From: UBA4658 sp002405485
Lineage (GTDB): Bacteria > Planctomycetota > Phycisphaerae > Phycisphaerales > UBA1924
Direction: 5' to 3'
Length of the DNA: 33,932 bases
NCBI GenBank assembly: GCA_036823255.1
Contig: DAISGC010000040.1
Coordinates: 1-33,932 of the forward strand
The notes beneath the pieces were generated by a model that worked only from the letters and a program-made list of their open reading frames with translations, ran no database searches and was not told the DNA's origin. Below, piece by piece: positions 15,819-25,500 of this stretch (position 1 is the stretch's first letter; each line of letters opens with the position of its first letter). A program made the translations under genes and the position numbers.

Positions 15819-16958
15819 TCACGACTTCGCCGGCTTGTCCTTCTCCACGTCGCTGTCGTCGATGTCCCACTCGGCCCGGCCGACGGTGCGCCCGAGGCGA
15901 TGGACCTTGTCGCGGAGGTCGCCAGGGTTCTTGCTCTTGTCGATCATTTCCTCGGCGGAGATCATGCCGCGGGTATAGAGCGACCAGAGGTGGTCGTCCA
16001 GGAGCTGCATGCCGAAGCGCTTGCCGGTCTGGATCGCCGAGTCGATGCGGAAGGTCTTGCCCTCGCGGATGAGGTTGGCGATGGCGGGGGTGATCACCAG
16101 GAACTCGTACCCGGCGACCATGCCCTTGGTGTCCGTGCGAGCCAGGAGCACCTGCGACAGGATCGAGATGAGCGCGGTCGAGAGCTGCACGCGGATCTGG
16201 TTCTGCTGCGTGACCGGGAAGGCGTCGACGATACGGTCGATGGTCTTGGCCGCCCCGGTGGTGTGCAGGGTGGCGAACACGAGGTGGCCGGTCTCAGCGG
16301 CCCGGACGGCGGCCTCGATGGTCTCGAGGTCTCGCATTTCACCGACCAGAATGCAGTCGGGGTCCTGACGGAGCACGCGGCGGAGCGCCTCGGCGAAGCT
16401 GGGCACGTCGGTGCCGACTTCGCGCTGGTTCACGATCGACCTTTTGTGGTGGTGGTAGTACTCGATGGGGTCTTCCATCGTGACGATGTGCCGCTCGAAG
16501 TTGGCATTCACATAGTCGATCATCGTCGCCAGCGACGTGGTCTTGCCCGAGCCGGTCGGGCCCGTCACAAGGAACATGCCGCGGGGCCTTCGGATGAGCT
16601 CTCGGCACATGTCCGGAAGACCGATCTGCTCGAAGGTGAGCAGCTTGTTGGGAATCTGACGAAGGACGATCGCGAGATCGCCGCGCTGGCGGAAGATCGA
16701 GACGCGGAACCGGGCCATGTCGCCATAGGCAAAGCCGAAGTCACATCCGCCCTCTTCCTGCAGCTCCTGCTGGGAGCGTTCGGAGGCGATGGACTTCATG
16801 AGCGAGACCATGTCGTCAGAGTCCAGGACCTTGGTCTGCAGGTTGCGGAGGCCGCCGTGCAGACGCAGGGTGGGCGGTCGCCCGACCGTCAGGTGCAGGT
16901 CCGCGGCCCCGAGCTTGATGACAGTGTCGAGCAGTCGATCGATCTGGATAGTGGACAT
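15819..16958 (-). CDS. pilT: Type IV pilus retraction ATPase PilT
   Basis: A hexameric secretion-superfamily ATPase that powers pilus retraction from the cytoplasmic face of the membrane. The 379-residue chain has the PilT N-terminal domain (IKLGAADLHLTVGRPPTLRLHG), Walker A GPTGSGKTT (133-141), Asp box VTMEDPIEY (159-167), Walker B CILVGEMRD (202-210) and His box FATLHTTGAAKTIDRIVD (228-245). The PilT hallmark AIRNLIRE appears as AIANLIRE (292-299), with Arg replaced by Ala in a motif linked to retraction. The C-terminus has about 35 charged residues beyond the usual end. It lies 147 bases downstream of pilB on the same strand. Related U-type PilT2/PilU proteins are an alternative, but the overall match favours PilT. 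Confidence 0.93.
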   Translation of the reverse strand: MSTIQIDRLLDTVIKLGAADLHLTVGRPPTLRLHGGLRNLQTKVLDSDDMVSLMKSIASERSQQELQEEGGCDFGFAYGDMARFRVSIFRQRGDLAIVLRQIPNKLLTFEQIGLPDMCRELIRRPRGMFLVTGPTGSGKTTSLATMIDYVNANFERHIVTMEDPIEYYHHHKRSIVNQREVGTDVPSFAEALRRVLRQDPDCILVGEMRDLETIEAAVRAAETGHLVFATLHTTGAAKTIDRIVDAFPVTQQNQIRVQLSTALISILSQVLLARTDTKGMVAGYEFLVITPAIANLIREGKTFRIDSAIQTGKRFGMQLLDDHLWSLYTRGMISAEEMIDKSKNPGDLRDKVHRLGRTVGRAEWDIDDSDVEKDKPAKS

Positions 16959-17105
16959 GGGAAGCTCGGTCGAACGGGGGTGCGAATGTGCCGGGGAGCA
17001 GATACGAATCGGTGGTGGATGCGGGGATGAGTCGAGCGATGTGCCGCGGGGTGATGGAAGGGGTCGAAGCGGAAGATGTCATCCTGGACGGGTCGTCGGA
17101 TCGGG

Positions 17106-18881
17106 TTACTTCTTGGCCTCGCCCTCGACCTGGGCCATGCGGGCGATCTCGTCGGGCGTGGTGGTGCCCTTGAGGATCTTGATCTTGCCGTCCTGGACGA
17201 GCGTGCGCATGCCGTTGGCGATGGCGGCCTTGCGGATCTGCTCGATGGGCGCGAGGTTGAAGGCCATCTCGCGGATCTCCGAGTTCATGAGCATCATCTC
17301 GAAGCTCGCCTGACGGCCGCGGTACCCGGCGTTGTTGCACTGGTCGCACCCGACGTTCTTGTGGGCCCGCCCGCGGGCCTCTTCGACGGTCATGCCGCAC
17401 AGGTGCAGGTACTTCGGATCCGGATTCGGATCGATGGCCTTGCAGTGCTTGCAGAGCACGCGGATGAGACGCTGGGCCATGATCGCCTGGATCGAGCTTG
17501 CGACCAGGAACGGCTTGATGCCCATGTCGATCAGACGGGTGATCGAGCTCGGCGCGTCGTTGGTGTGCAGGGTTGAGAAGACCAGGTGTCCGGTGAGCGC
17601 GGCCTGGATCGCGATCTCGCCCACCTCGCGGTCTCGGATCTCGCCCACCAGGATGATGTTCGGCGCCTGGCGGAGCATCGACTTGAGCACCTCCTTGAAG
17701 GAGAGCCCGATCTTCTCGTTGATCTGCACCTGATTGATCCCCTCGAAGTTGTATTCGATGGGATCCTCGGCGGTGATGATCTTGCGATCCGGACGGTTGA
17801 GCACGTCCAACGCCGAGTACAGCGTCGTCGTCTTGCCCGACCCGGTCGGCCCGGTGACCAGGAAGATGCCGTTGGGGCGTCTGATGATCCGATTGAAGAT
17901 CGCGAGGTTGTCCTCCTCGAAGCCGAGGTTCACAAGGCCGATCTTGACCGAGTCCGGCCGGAGAATACGAAGAACGATCGACTCCCCGTGGTACGCCGGG
18001 CACGCCGAGACACGGAAGTCGACCTGGGTCTCGTCGACCATGATCTTGATGCGCCCGTCCTGCGGGACGCGCTTCTCGGCGATGTTCATCCCGGCCATGA
18101 GCTTGATGCGGCTCAGCACCGAGTTCTGCATGCGCTTGGGCAGGTTGTCACGCTCCATGCACACGCCGTCGATGCGATACCGCAGCCGCACACGGTCGGC
18201 CATCGGCTCGATGTGGATGTCGCTCGCCCGCATCTTCACGGCCTCGACGAGCATGCGTGTGCAGAGCTTGACGATCGGGGCGTCGTCGGCGGCAACGTCG
18301 ATGGACTTGTCCACCGAGCGATCCACCGACTTGTCCACCGACTTGTCGATCGACTCGGTCACCAGCGACTGGCCCGCGCCGACCATCTTGATGTCTTCGG
18401 TCAGCGACTTCTGCGGCTTGCCGCCGGGGCCCGTCCCCGCCCCACCCCCGTTGAGCTTGTTGTCAATGTACCACTTGATCTGGCTCTTGGCGGCCAGCCG
18501 CGGCTCCAGCTCGGTGTTCAACCGGAAGCGGAGCAGGTCCTGCGTCTCGATGTCGGTCGGATCGTGAATGACCAGTTGCAGACGCCCGCCGACCTTGGCC
18601 AGCGGCAGAATCAGGTGCTTCTTGATGAGCTCTTCGGGAATGAGCTTGCCGTCGACCTTGCCGGACATATTCGCGGCGGCGAGATCGACATACTCCATCC
18701 CGTGCTGGTGGGCGAGCGCCTTGGCGATCTGATCGTCCTTCGTGAACCCGAGTTCAACAAGCGCCTCGCCCACGCGCTTGCCCGAGCCCTGGGCCTTGGC
18801 CAGGGCCTCGTCGAGCTGCTTCTGGTTGATGAGCCCCCAGCCGACGAGGATCTCACCGATTTTCTTTCGTGATCGCGCCAT
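17106..18881 (-). CDS. pilB: Type IV pilus assembly / type II secretion ATPase (PilB/GspE)
   Basis: The assembly ATPase that drives pilus or pseudopilus extension. It has 591 residues. An MshE/GspE N-terminal domain (KKIGEILVGWGLINQKQLDEAL, 6-27, to about 135) is followed by a low-complexity linker, then the catalytic domain with ASDIHIEP, Walker A GPTGSGKTT (344-352), Asp box TAEDPIEY (370-377), Walker B IILVGEIRD (409-417), His box FSTLHTNDAPSSITRL (435-450) and a zinc site of Cys477, Cys480, Cys512 and Cys515 (CKHC...CDQC). The linker at 177-195 contains a tandem tetrapeptide repeat, SIDKSVDKSVDRSVDKSID. Pairing with pilT favours the pilus role over type II secretion. No pilC, pilM or prepilin peptidase is in the window. 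Confidence 0.93.
   Translation of the reverse strand: MARSRKKIGEILVGWGLINQKQLDEALAKAQGSGKRVGEALVELGFTKDDQIAKALAHQHGMEYVDLAAANMSGKVDGKLIPEELIKKHLILPLAKVGGRLQLVIHDPTDIETQDLLRFRLNTELEPRLAAKSQIKWYIDNKLNGGGAGTGPGGKPQKSLTEDIKMVGAGQSLVTESIDKSVDKSVDRSVDKSIDVAADDAPIVKLCTRMLVEAVKMRASDIHIEPMADRVRLRYRIDGVCMERDNLPKRMQNSVLSRIKLMAGMNIAEKRVPQDGRIKIMVDETQVDFRVSACPAYHGESIVLRILRPDSVKIGLVNLGFEEDNLAIFNRIIRRPNGIFLVTGPTGSGKTTTLYSALDVLNRPDRKIITAEDPIEYNFEGINQVQINEKIGLSFKEVLKSMLRQAPNIILVGEIRDREVGEIAIQAALTGHLVFSTLHTNDAPSSITRLIDMGIKPFLVASSIQAIMAQRLIRVLCKHCKAIDPNPDPKYLHLCGMTVEEARGRAHKNVGCDQCNNAGYRGRQASFEMMLMNSEIREMAFNLAPIEQIRKAAIANGMRTLVQDGKIKILKGTTTPDEIARMAQVEGEAKK
18297..18353 (-). repeat. 12-base tandem repeat within pilB
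   Basis: About four and a half imperfect 12-base units (GGTGGACAAGTC-like on the coding strand) encode the (D-K/R-S-V/I) repeat of the PilB linker. Units are in frame, so copy-number change would alter linker length by four residues without breaking the gene. Confidence 0.75.
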
Positions 18882-19088
18882 GTGGTTCGGAGAAGCCGCG
18901 TGCAGTTCAAGGACCGGGACGGAAAGGGAACGGTTTGTCGAGCGGATATCCTATCCAATGTGGGCCGACCTGCGCGAGCGATTCACGGGGAGATCCGTTC
19001 GTTCAAGATGCGACGCCGAACCCGATTCCGCGTCATCCAAGCGATCGGTTTCCTGGAGCTTGACAATCCCGTTCATCGGACCTGACCC

Positions 19089-19763
19089 TTGCCACACTCC
19101 GTGCACACGACGCGACGACTGCTGATCACGGCCGGGCCGACCCACGAACCGATCGACGCGGTGCGATTCATCGGCAATCGATCCTCCGGCCGGCTCGGGA
19201 TCGCGCTAGCCGAGGCCGCCCGCCGACGGGGCTGGGATGTGCTGCTCATGCTCGGACCGGTCACCGCCGACCCGCCGAAACCCGATTCGCACCTGCGGCT
19301 GGTCCGGTTCCGAACAACCGCCGACCTTCAGGCCCTGCTCGACACCCATGCCCCGGAGGCCGATGTGCTCATCATGGCGGCCGCCGTCGCGGACTATCGC
19401 CCCAAGGATGGCGGCTCGACCATTGGCAAGATCAGCCGCACCGCCGCCGGGCTGACCCTTGAACTGGAGTCCACGCCGGATCTGCTGACCCGATGCACGT
19501 CTCGTCGGCGGGCCGGGCAGGTGTTCGTCGGCTTTGCGCTGGAACCCAGGGAGCGGATGCTGGAATCGGCCCGCGCCAAGCTCGACCGCAAACGCGTGGA
19601 CATGGTCGTGACCAACCCTCTGGAGACCATGGACGCTCTGACGATCGAGGCCACGCTCGTGCGTGCCGAGGGGCCCAGCGAGAGCACGCCGGGTCCTGTG
19701 GACAAGGCCGCGTTTGCCGACTGGCTTCTGGACCGGATCGACGCCCCCACACCCGCCCGATAG
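19089..19763 (+). CDS. coaB: Phosphopantothenate-cysteine ligase (CoaB), stand-alone
   Basis: CTP-dependent phosphopantothenoylcysteine synthetase, the second step from phosphopantothenate to CoA. The 224-residue product corresponds only to the CoaB half of the usual bifunctional CoaBC/Dfp protein. Seen are LLITAGPTHEPIDAVRFIGNRSSGRLGIALAEAA (the Asn of GNRSSG corresponds to the acyl-phosphate Asn of the E. coli enzyme), IMAAAVADYRPKD, the GKI lysine, and VVTNPLE near the C-terminus. The flavin-binding CoaC decarboxylase domain is absent and not next door. The start is TTG 19089 or GTG 19101; neither has a good ribosome site, and both leave the fold intact. The next gene begins 35 bases downstream. 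Confidence 0.85.
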   Translation: MPHSVHTTRRLLITAGPTHEPIDAVRFIGNRSSGRLGIALAEAARRRGWDVLLMLGPVTADPPKPDSHLRLVRFRTTADLQALLDTHAPEADVLIMAAAVADYRPKDGGSTIGKISRTAAGLTLELESTPDLLTRCTSRRRAGQVFVGFALEPRERMLESARAKLDRKRVDMVVTNPLETMDALTIEATLVRAEGPSESTPGPVDKAAFADWLLDRIDAPTPAR

Positions 19764-19798
19764 CCAGATCGGACCATCGCACGGCCTACGGTCAAGTG

Positions 19799-21571
19799 AT
19801 GCCCGAGCCCTCCAAGCGTCCACCCGGCAAACGCCCCACTCCTCGCCCGGCGGATCGGTCTGAGCGCCCCGCCAAGCCCGGGGAGCGCACAGTCTTCATC
19901 GCTCGCAACGTTCGAGTCGTCTTTGAGGATGAGCACCTCATCGTCGTCGACAAGCCCACGGGCATGGTCACCGCCGACCCTGCCCGGGCCACGGGCTCGC
20001 GCTTCATCCCCTCCGCACGCGAGGGCGAAACACTGTTTGACGCCGTCAAGAAGCACGTGCGCACCGCCAAGGCCAAGGTGCGGGCGAAGCGATCCGACGA
20101 GGGCGAGCGCGTGCGCATCGGCCGGGTGTGGGTCGTCCATCGTCTGGACAAGGAGGCCTCGGGGCTGGTCGTCTTTGCAAAGACCGATGAAGCCTTCGAC
20201 CGGCTCAAGGACCAGTTCCACGCCAAACAGGCCCGGCGGCTCTACTACGCCGTCACCGAAGGCGTGCTGGCCCCGGAAGGCTCCACGGGAACGCACCAGT
20301 CGATGATCGCCGAGGATCGCGGGCCCACCTCACGGCAGGATCGTCCGGATCTCCGACCGGGCGGAGACGGGCGAAAGCTCGCGATCACGCACTACCGCGT
20401 TGTCGGCGTCAGCGCCCCCCCCACTCCGCCGCGGACGCTCGTGCAAGTCCGACTTGAGACCGGACGCAAGAACCAGATCCGCGTTCACATGCAGGAACTC
20501 GGGCATCCGCTCGTGGGTGACCGGCGCTTTGGCGCAACCAGCGACGCGATGGGCCGTGTCGCGCTGCATGCGGCGGAACTCGGCTTCGACCATCCGGCCA
20601 CGGGTTCGAGCATGCTCTTCCGCTCCGACGTTCCCGCGGGGTTCTATCGAGCCATCGGCGCTCGCCCGCCGCGAGAGGAACCGGATCAGGCAACCGCCGA
20701 GTCCGGCGCCGTCAGCGCGTCGGCGGAGGCGGCGCCCGCCCCGGCCGCATCCCCCCGCGCTCCCGCCGCGATCGAGGAGGACACCTCCTGGAACGACGTC
20801 GCCCAGTGGTATGACACGCTGCTGGAGGACAAGGGCAGCGACCACTACGAACAGGTCATCGTCCCAGGAACCATCGCACTGCTCGGCGGGGCCGAACGCA
20901 TGCACGGCATGCGCATCCTGGACGTGGCCTGCGGCCAGGGAATGCTCTGCCGACGACTCGCCACGCTCGGTGCGACCGTCACCGGCGTCGACGCGGCGCC
21001 GAAGCTCATCGAGGCGGCTCGGTCGCGGGCCACCGTCCGCGCCGGCGCAACACCCATCACCTATCACGTCGCCGACGCACGAGACCTCGCCGCCCTGCAC
21101 CTTGAGGGGTTTGACGCGGCGACGTGCATCATGGCTCTGTCGAACATCGATCCGATCGATCCGGTCGCCCAGGGTGTCGCCGCCGCGCTCAGGCCCGGCG
21201 GGCGTTTTCTCTGTGTCCTCACGCACCCGGCGTTTCGCGCACCCGGGAACTCGCACTGGGGATGGGACGACGAGCAGGGGCGTCAGTTCCGGCGCGTCGA
21301 CGCCTATCTGACCCCCTATCGCAAGGATATCCGCATGCACCCGGGCAAAGCCGCCCAGGGCAAGCGCGAGGGTGCCGTCACCACACCCACGTTCCATCGG
21401 CCTGTCGGGACGTACGTTCAGGCGCTCTCGGGCGCGGGGCTGCACGTGACGCACCTTGGCGAGTGGATCAGCCGGCGTGCCGCCGACTCCGGCCCGCGAG
21501 CGCCGGAAGAGAATCGGGCCCGCGTCGAGATCCCGCTGTTTCTTGCGATCGTCGGGGTCAAGGCGAGCTGA
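19799..21571 (+). CDS. RluA/RluD-type pseudouridine synthase fused to a class I SAM methyltransferase
   Basis: A 590-residue two-enzyme chain. Residues 30-290 are an RNA pseudouridine synthase: the entry FEDEHLIVVDKPTGMV (42-57), the catalytic motif HRLDKEASGLVVFAK (Asp117), and ETGRKNQIRVHMQELGHPLVGD (220-241). The N-terminal 30 residues are basic and Pro-rich, with no S4 domain. An Ala/Pro/Glu linker (about 291-327) leads to a methyltransferase: WNDVAQWYDTLLED, motif I ILDVACGQG (373-381), the acidic end of strand 2 in VTGVDAAPKLIE, then VADARDL and LRPGGRFLCVLTHPAF. This pairs isomerisation and methylation activities, plausibly on the same rRNA or tRNA, but the target is unknown. The frame is unbroken across the linker. 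It ends four bases from the converging LysM gene. Confidence 0.85.
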   Translation: MPEPSKRPPGKRPTPRPADRSERPAKPGERTVFIARNVRVVFEDEHLIVVDKPTGMVTADPARATGSRFIPSAREGETLFDAVKKHVRTAKAKVRAKRSDEGERVRIGRVWVVHRLDKEASGLVVFAKTDEAFDRLKDQFHAKQARRLYYAVTEGVLAPEGSTGTHQSMIAEDRGPTSRQDRPDLRPGGDGRKLAITHYRVVGVSAPPTPPRTLVQVRLETGRKNQIRVHMQELGHPLVGDRRFGATSDAMGRVALHAAELGFDHPATGSSMLFRSDVPAGFYRAIGARPPREEPDQATAESGAVSASAEAAPAPAASPRAPAAIEEDTSWNDVAQWYDTLLEDKGSDHYEQVIVPGTIALLGGAERMHGMRILDVACGQGMLCRRLATLGATVTGVDAAPKLIEAARSRATVRAGATPITYHVADARDLAALHLEGFDAATCIMALSNIDPIDPVAQGVAAALRPGGRFLCVLTHPAFRAPGNSHWGWDDEQGRQFRRVDAYLTPYRKDIRMHPGKAAQGKREGAVTTPTFHRPVGTYVQALSGAGLHVTHLGEWISRRAADSGPRAPEENRARVEIPLFLAIVGVKAS

Positions 21572-21575
21572 TCCC

Positions 21576-22382
21576 TCAGGGGCTTGCTGCCGGCGGAATC
21601 TGAATCGTCACGCCCGCCGGCGGTCGATCCGGGTCCGGGATCAACGCCCTGTTCGCCTCATAGATCACACGCCACCTCGAGCCCTTGCCATAAAAGCGCT
21701 TGGAAACCTCCCAAAGCGTGTCATCTCGCGTGAGCGTGTAGGTCTGCACGGCGGGAGCCGCCTGCTCGGGCCGGGCCGCGGGCTCCCGCGTCGGCTCTGC
21801 CGAGCGGTCGTCCGGAATCGGCTCTTCCACCCAGACCACCTTTCCCTGGATGTTCTCCGGATCAAGCGGGATCCGGAGCTCCGTCTTTCCCGGCTTGAGG
21901 CGATCGGGCGTCACGAGCGGATTGGACCTCGCGACGATCTGCCACTTGCTCGCGTCCCCGAACACCTCTTTGCGTGCCGCGACGGCACGCCAGCCCGTGT
22001 CGCCACGCTGCACGACATAGGTCCGCCACTGCGGCTCGATGACCTTCTGCACCCGGTGCGTGCGGACGGGCGTCGTCGGCTTGGGATTGGCCGCGGCGCC
22101 CGAGTTCGCCTGGGCCCCGGGCGGCGGAGGAAGCGGAATCTGCGGCTCGCGGAGCGTCGGCGGGTTGGAGCCGGTTCCGGCGGATGCGCCGGAAGCACCC
22201 ACCGGCACACTCCCCGATCCATCCTGCGGGACCGGCGGCGGGGGTGCGTCGCTCACGCGCGGATCCAGAGTGACCCGCGGCGTCATGGAGGCCGAACTCG
22301 GAACATACAGCCAGTACGTGACCACCCACACGCACAGCAGGAGTGCGAGAAGCCCGAAGAGCTTGCTGGGCGTGTCCGACAT
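21576..22382 (-). CDS. LysM-domain membrane-anchored protein
   Basis: A 268-residue protein with one N-terminal membrane helix (LFGLLALLLCVWVVTYWLYV, about 8-27), a long Pro/Ser/Gly-rich spacer to about residue 105, and two LysM-like peptidoglycan-binding modules. The first is at about 121-172 (YVVQRGDTGWRAVAARKEVFG...LRIPLD) and the second at about 214-264 (YTLTRDDTLWEVSKRFYGKGSRWRVIYEANRALI...IQIPP). Both contain the Trp-x-x-(I/A) and Asn elements of LysM. It most likely tethers the inner membrane to the cell wall. GAAGGAG four bases before ATG 22382 is the best ribosome site in the window. It follows secDF by 148 bases on the same strand. Confidence 0.85.
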   Translation of the reverse strand: MSDTPSKLFGLLALLLCVWVVTYWLYVPSSASMTPRVTLDPRVSDAPPPPVPQDGSGSVPVGASGASAGTGSNPPTLREPQIPLPPPPGAQANSGAAANPKPTTPVRTHRVQKVIEPQWRTYVVQRGDTGWRAVAARKEVFGDASKWQIVARSNPLVTPDRLKPGKTELRIPLDPENIQGKVVWVEEPIPDDRSAEPTREPAARPEQAAPAVQTYTLTRDDTLWEVSKRFYGKGSRWRVIYEANRALIPDPDRPPAGVTIQIPPAASP

Positions 22383-22530
22383 GACGCTCCTTCGTCCTGC
22401 CTCGCCTGAACGCTCTGGCCGGGCGGCTTCGACGCGGCGGCGATGCGCTCAGGATATCGACCGTTCGCCCCTCCGGGCGTCGGAGCGCGAGCGATCAACC
22501 GGGGTTCTCGGACCCCGTCGTCCCGGGGGC

Positions 22531-25500
22531 TCAGGCGGCCTGGGCGGGAACGGGCGCGTCCGAAGTCCCGCGGGATGCGCCGGCGGAGTCCGGCGTGTTG
22601 CCGTGCGGGTCCGCCGACCGCACCCAGACCAGCGGAGCGGCGACCGCGATCGACGAGTAGGTGCCGATGATCAGCCCGATGAGCATGGTGTACGCGAACA
22701 CGCGCACGCCCTCGCCGCCGAAGATGTACAGAACCATGACCGCGATGAAGGTCGTGCCCGCGGTAATGAGCGTTCGGCTGATCGTCTGATTGATCGCGTC
22801 GTTGATGATCTGACGGCTGGCGTAGGGCCGCTTGCCGCGGAGCTCGCGGATGCGATCCATGATGATGATCGTGTCGTTGAGCGAATAGCCCAGAGTCGTG
22901 AGGATCGCGGCCATCACGTTCAGGTCGATCTTGAACGGCAGGATGCCCACCGCCCCGGCAAAGCCCTTGGTCGCCGACGCCTCGTAGAGCACCGTCGCCA
23001 GCGCAACAAAGCCGATGGCGACCAGACAGTCGTGCAGGGTCGTGGCGATGGCAGCGGCGGAGTAGCGGAACGAGTTGAACCGCACCCAGATGTAGATGAT
23101 GATGAGCAGCGTGCTCAGGATCGTCGCCGTCCATGCCTGGGCCTGGAAGGTCTTGGCAACCGCGGGGCTGAAGCTCTGCACCTGCGCGAGGGTCTGGGTC
23201 TGCGTGAGGGCGGTGCGGATCCACTCCCACTCGCGGTCACGGATCTCGGTCTCCCACCGGCGAACGTCCTCGGGGCGGATGTCCGGGTCTCGGATGAGCA
23301 CGACCGCCGATCCGACCGCGTTGTCGGACCCGCTGAGCACACGAAGCTCCCACGTTCTGCCAGAGATGTCTGCGAAGTCGGCCTTGGCACGGGCGCCCTC
23401 GAGGCGGACCTGCATGCTGCTCTTGGACACCGCCGGGCTGATGTTCTCCAGCAGCACCGCCGCACCACCCTCGAACGCGGAGACTTCGCCCGTCACGCCC
23501 GGTCGGTCGATCACGTTCGCAAGGGTGCGAGATGAGACCGGGAAGACTGGCGCTCGCTCAGCGGGCAGACCGGAGTCGGTGAACCCCAGAGAGGGCTGCA
23601 CATCGAGCTTGTCGGCAAACGCGTCGATCAGGGCCTTCTGCACACGCGGCGCATCCGACTCGTCCTCGGCGCTCAGCGGGAGCACCTTGATGGTGAACGT
23701 GCTGGATGTGAAGCCGTCGTTCTCGGGATTGACCGCGATCACCTCGGCGAAGCGGAACTGCTCAAGACCCGGCGTGCCCGCGATCGCGTGCACGCGATCT
23801 TCGACTTCCGGACGCTTCATCGTGAGCCGCGACGGCTCCTGGCCGGGCGCAACGGTCGCGGACGGATCGGGCTTGAGCACGAGCGTCGCGGACGTGCCCC
23901 CGCGGAACTCGGTCCCGAGCAGGTTCTCACCCTTGTAGAACAGGAAGAAGACCCCGACGCCCATGAGCGCGATCGAGACCACGTACGACACGTGGCGAAG
24001 TCCCATCCAGTCGATGCTGGGGATCAGGCGGTTGCCGAGCCAGTTGTTCCCGACCATCGGCAGCATCGACGCGCTGCGCATGCGGAGCTTGTCAACCAGG
24101 ATCGTGAAGATGAACCGGGAGAAGAAGAGCTGGGCAAACAGCGTGGTCACCGTGCCGATGCCCAGGGTCAGCGCAAAGCCCTTGATCTCCTGCGTGCCGG
24201 TGAGGCCCAGCACCACGCAGACGATGAGCGAGGTGACGTTGCCGTCCACGATCGCACTCATGGCCCTGTGGAACCCGAGTCGAACCGCGGTCCGCATGTC
24301 ATGCCCGTTGCGGAACTCCTCGCGGATGCGCTCGTACACGAGCACGTTGGCGTCCACGGCCTGACCGAAGGTCAGGATGATCCCCGCGATGCCCGGCAGC
24401 GTGAACGCCGCGTGATTCAGCGCCATCGCCGCCACGATGAGCAGCGCGTTGAAGACCAGGGCGACCATCGCGATCGCACCGTACAGGAAGTAGTACCCGA
24501 TGATGAACACCCCGACGGCGATGAACGAGATCACCGCCGCGTCCATGCCCATCCGAAGGTTGTCCGCGCCGAGACTCGGGCCGATCACGCTCCGGGAGAT
24601 CGGCTCCGGGCTCAGCTTCGCCGCCATCGAGCCGGCGTTCAGCACGCGCAGGATGTAGTCGATCTCCGCCTGCGGAAAGTTGCCCGAGATCTGGCCGTTG
24701 CTGCTGATCCGGCTCTGCAGCGTGGGGGCCGTGTACACCTGATCGTCCAGCAGCACCGCCATGGCCCGGCCGGTGTGCCGACCCGTCAGCTCGCCGAGCT
24801 TCTCGGCGCCGCCCGGGTTCATCTGGAAGTCGATCGCCGGGCGTCCGATCTGGTCATTGCCTGGGAACGCACGGGAGACCTCCCACGTGTCCCCATCGTC
24901 CTTGGTCAGACGCATCCCGCGCTTATCCCAGCACAGGATGTAGAACTCGCCCTTGTACTCCTCGGCGATCAGATTGCGCTGCAGGAAGAACGCCGCGGGA
25001 GAGGCCTTGATCGCCTCCATGTCCTCGACGGTCTCGACCCAGGACTCGATCCGGTTCACCTTGTAGAACCGGGCCTCGTCGGACTTCACATTCCGCGGGC
25101 CGCCCTCGCGGAGCTGGGCCCGAAGCTCGCCCTCGTTGATGAACTCCCCCGGCGAGACGGTGATGCGGAAGTCCAGCACGCCCGAACCTCGCAGGATGCG
25201 AACCACGTCTTCCGGGTCGTCCAGCGAGCGACGCTCGGCCTGATACAGGCCCCAGCTCTTGATGGCCTCGTCGATGGCGGGCTTCTGGTCCGGGTACCGG
25301 CGGAAGATCTCGTCCAGAGCTCGCTTGCGCGGGCTCTCCAGGGTCGCGACCGTTCCGTCCTTCTTGCGAATGCGGAAGTCCTTGTCCGAGAGCGACAGGG
25401 CCCGGCGCAGGTCGCCGGGATTCAGCCCGATCGCCAGCGCGCTGGACAAGGAGCCCTCATAGTTGATCGCCACCTTGGCCGCGTCGGAGGCGAGCTTGGC

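Noticed and set aside
14871..17030. Long plus-strand frame running across tsf into pilT
   Set aside because: Overlaps tsf in another frame and pilT on the opposite strand, both certain genes. The sequence is Arg/His-rich noise.
19060..19065. TTGACA just before coaB
   Set aside because: The expected -10 position falls on CTGACC next to the start codon, with no similarity to TATAAT.
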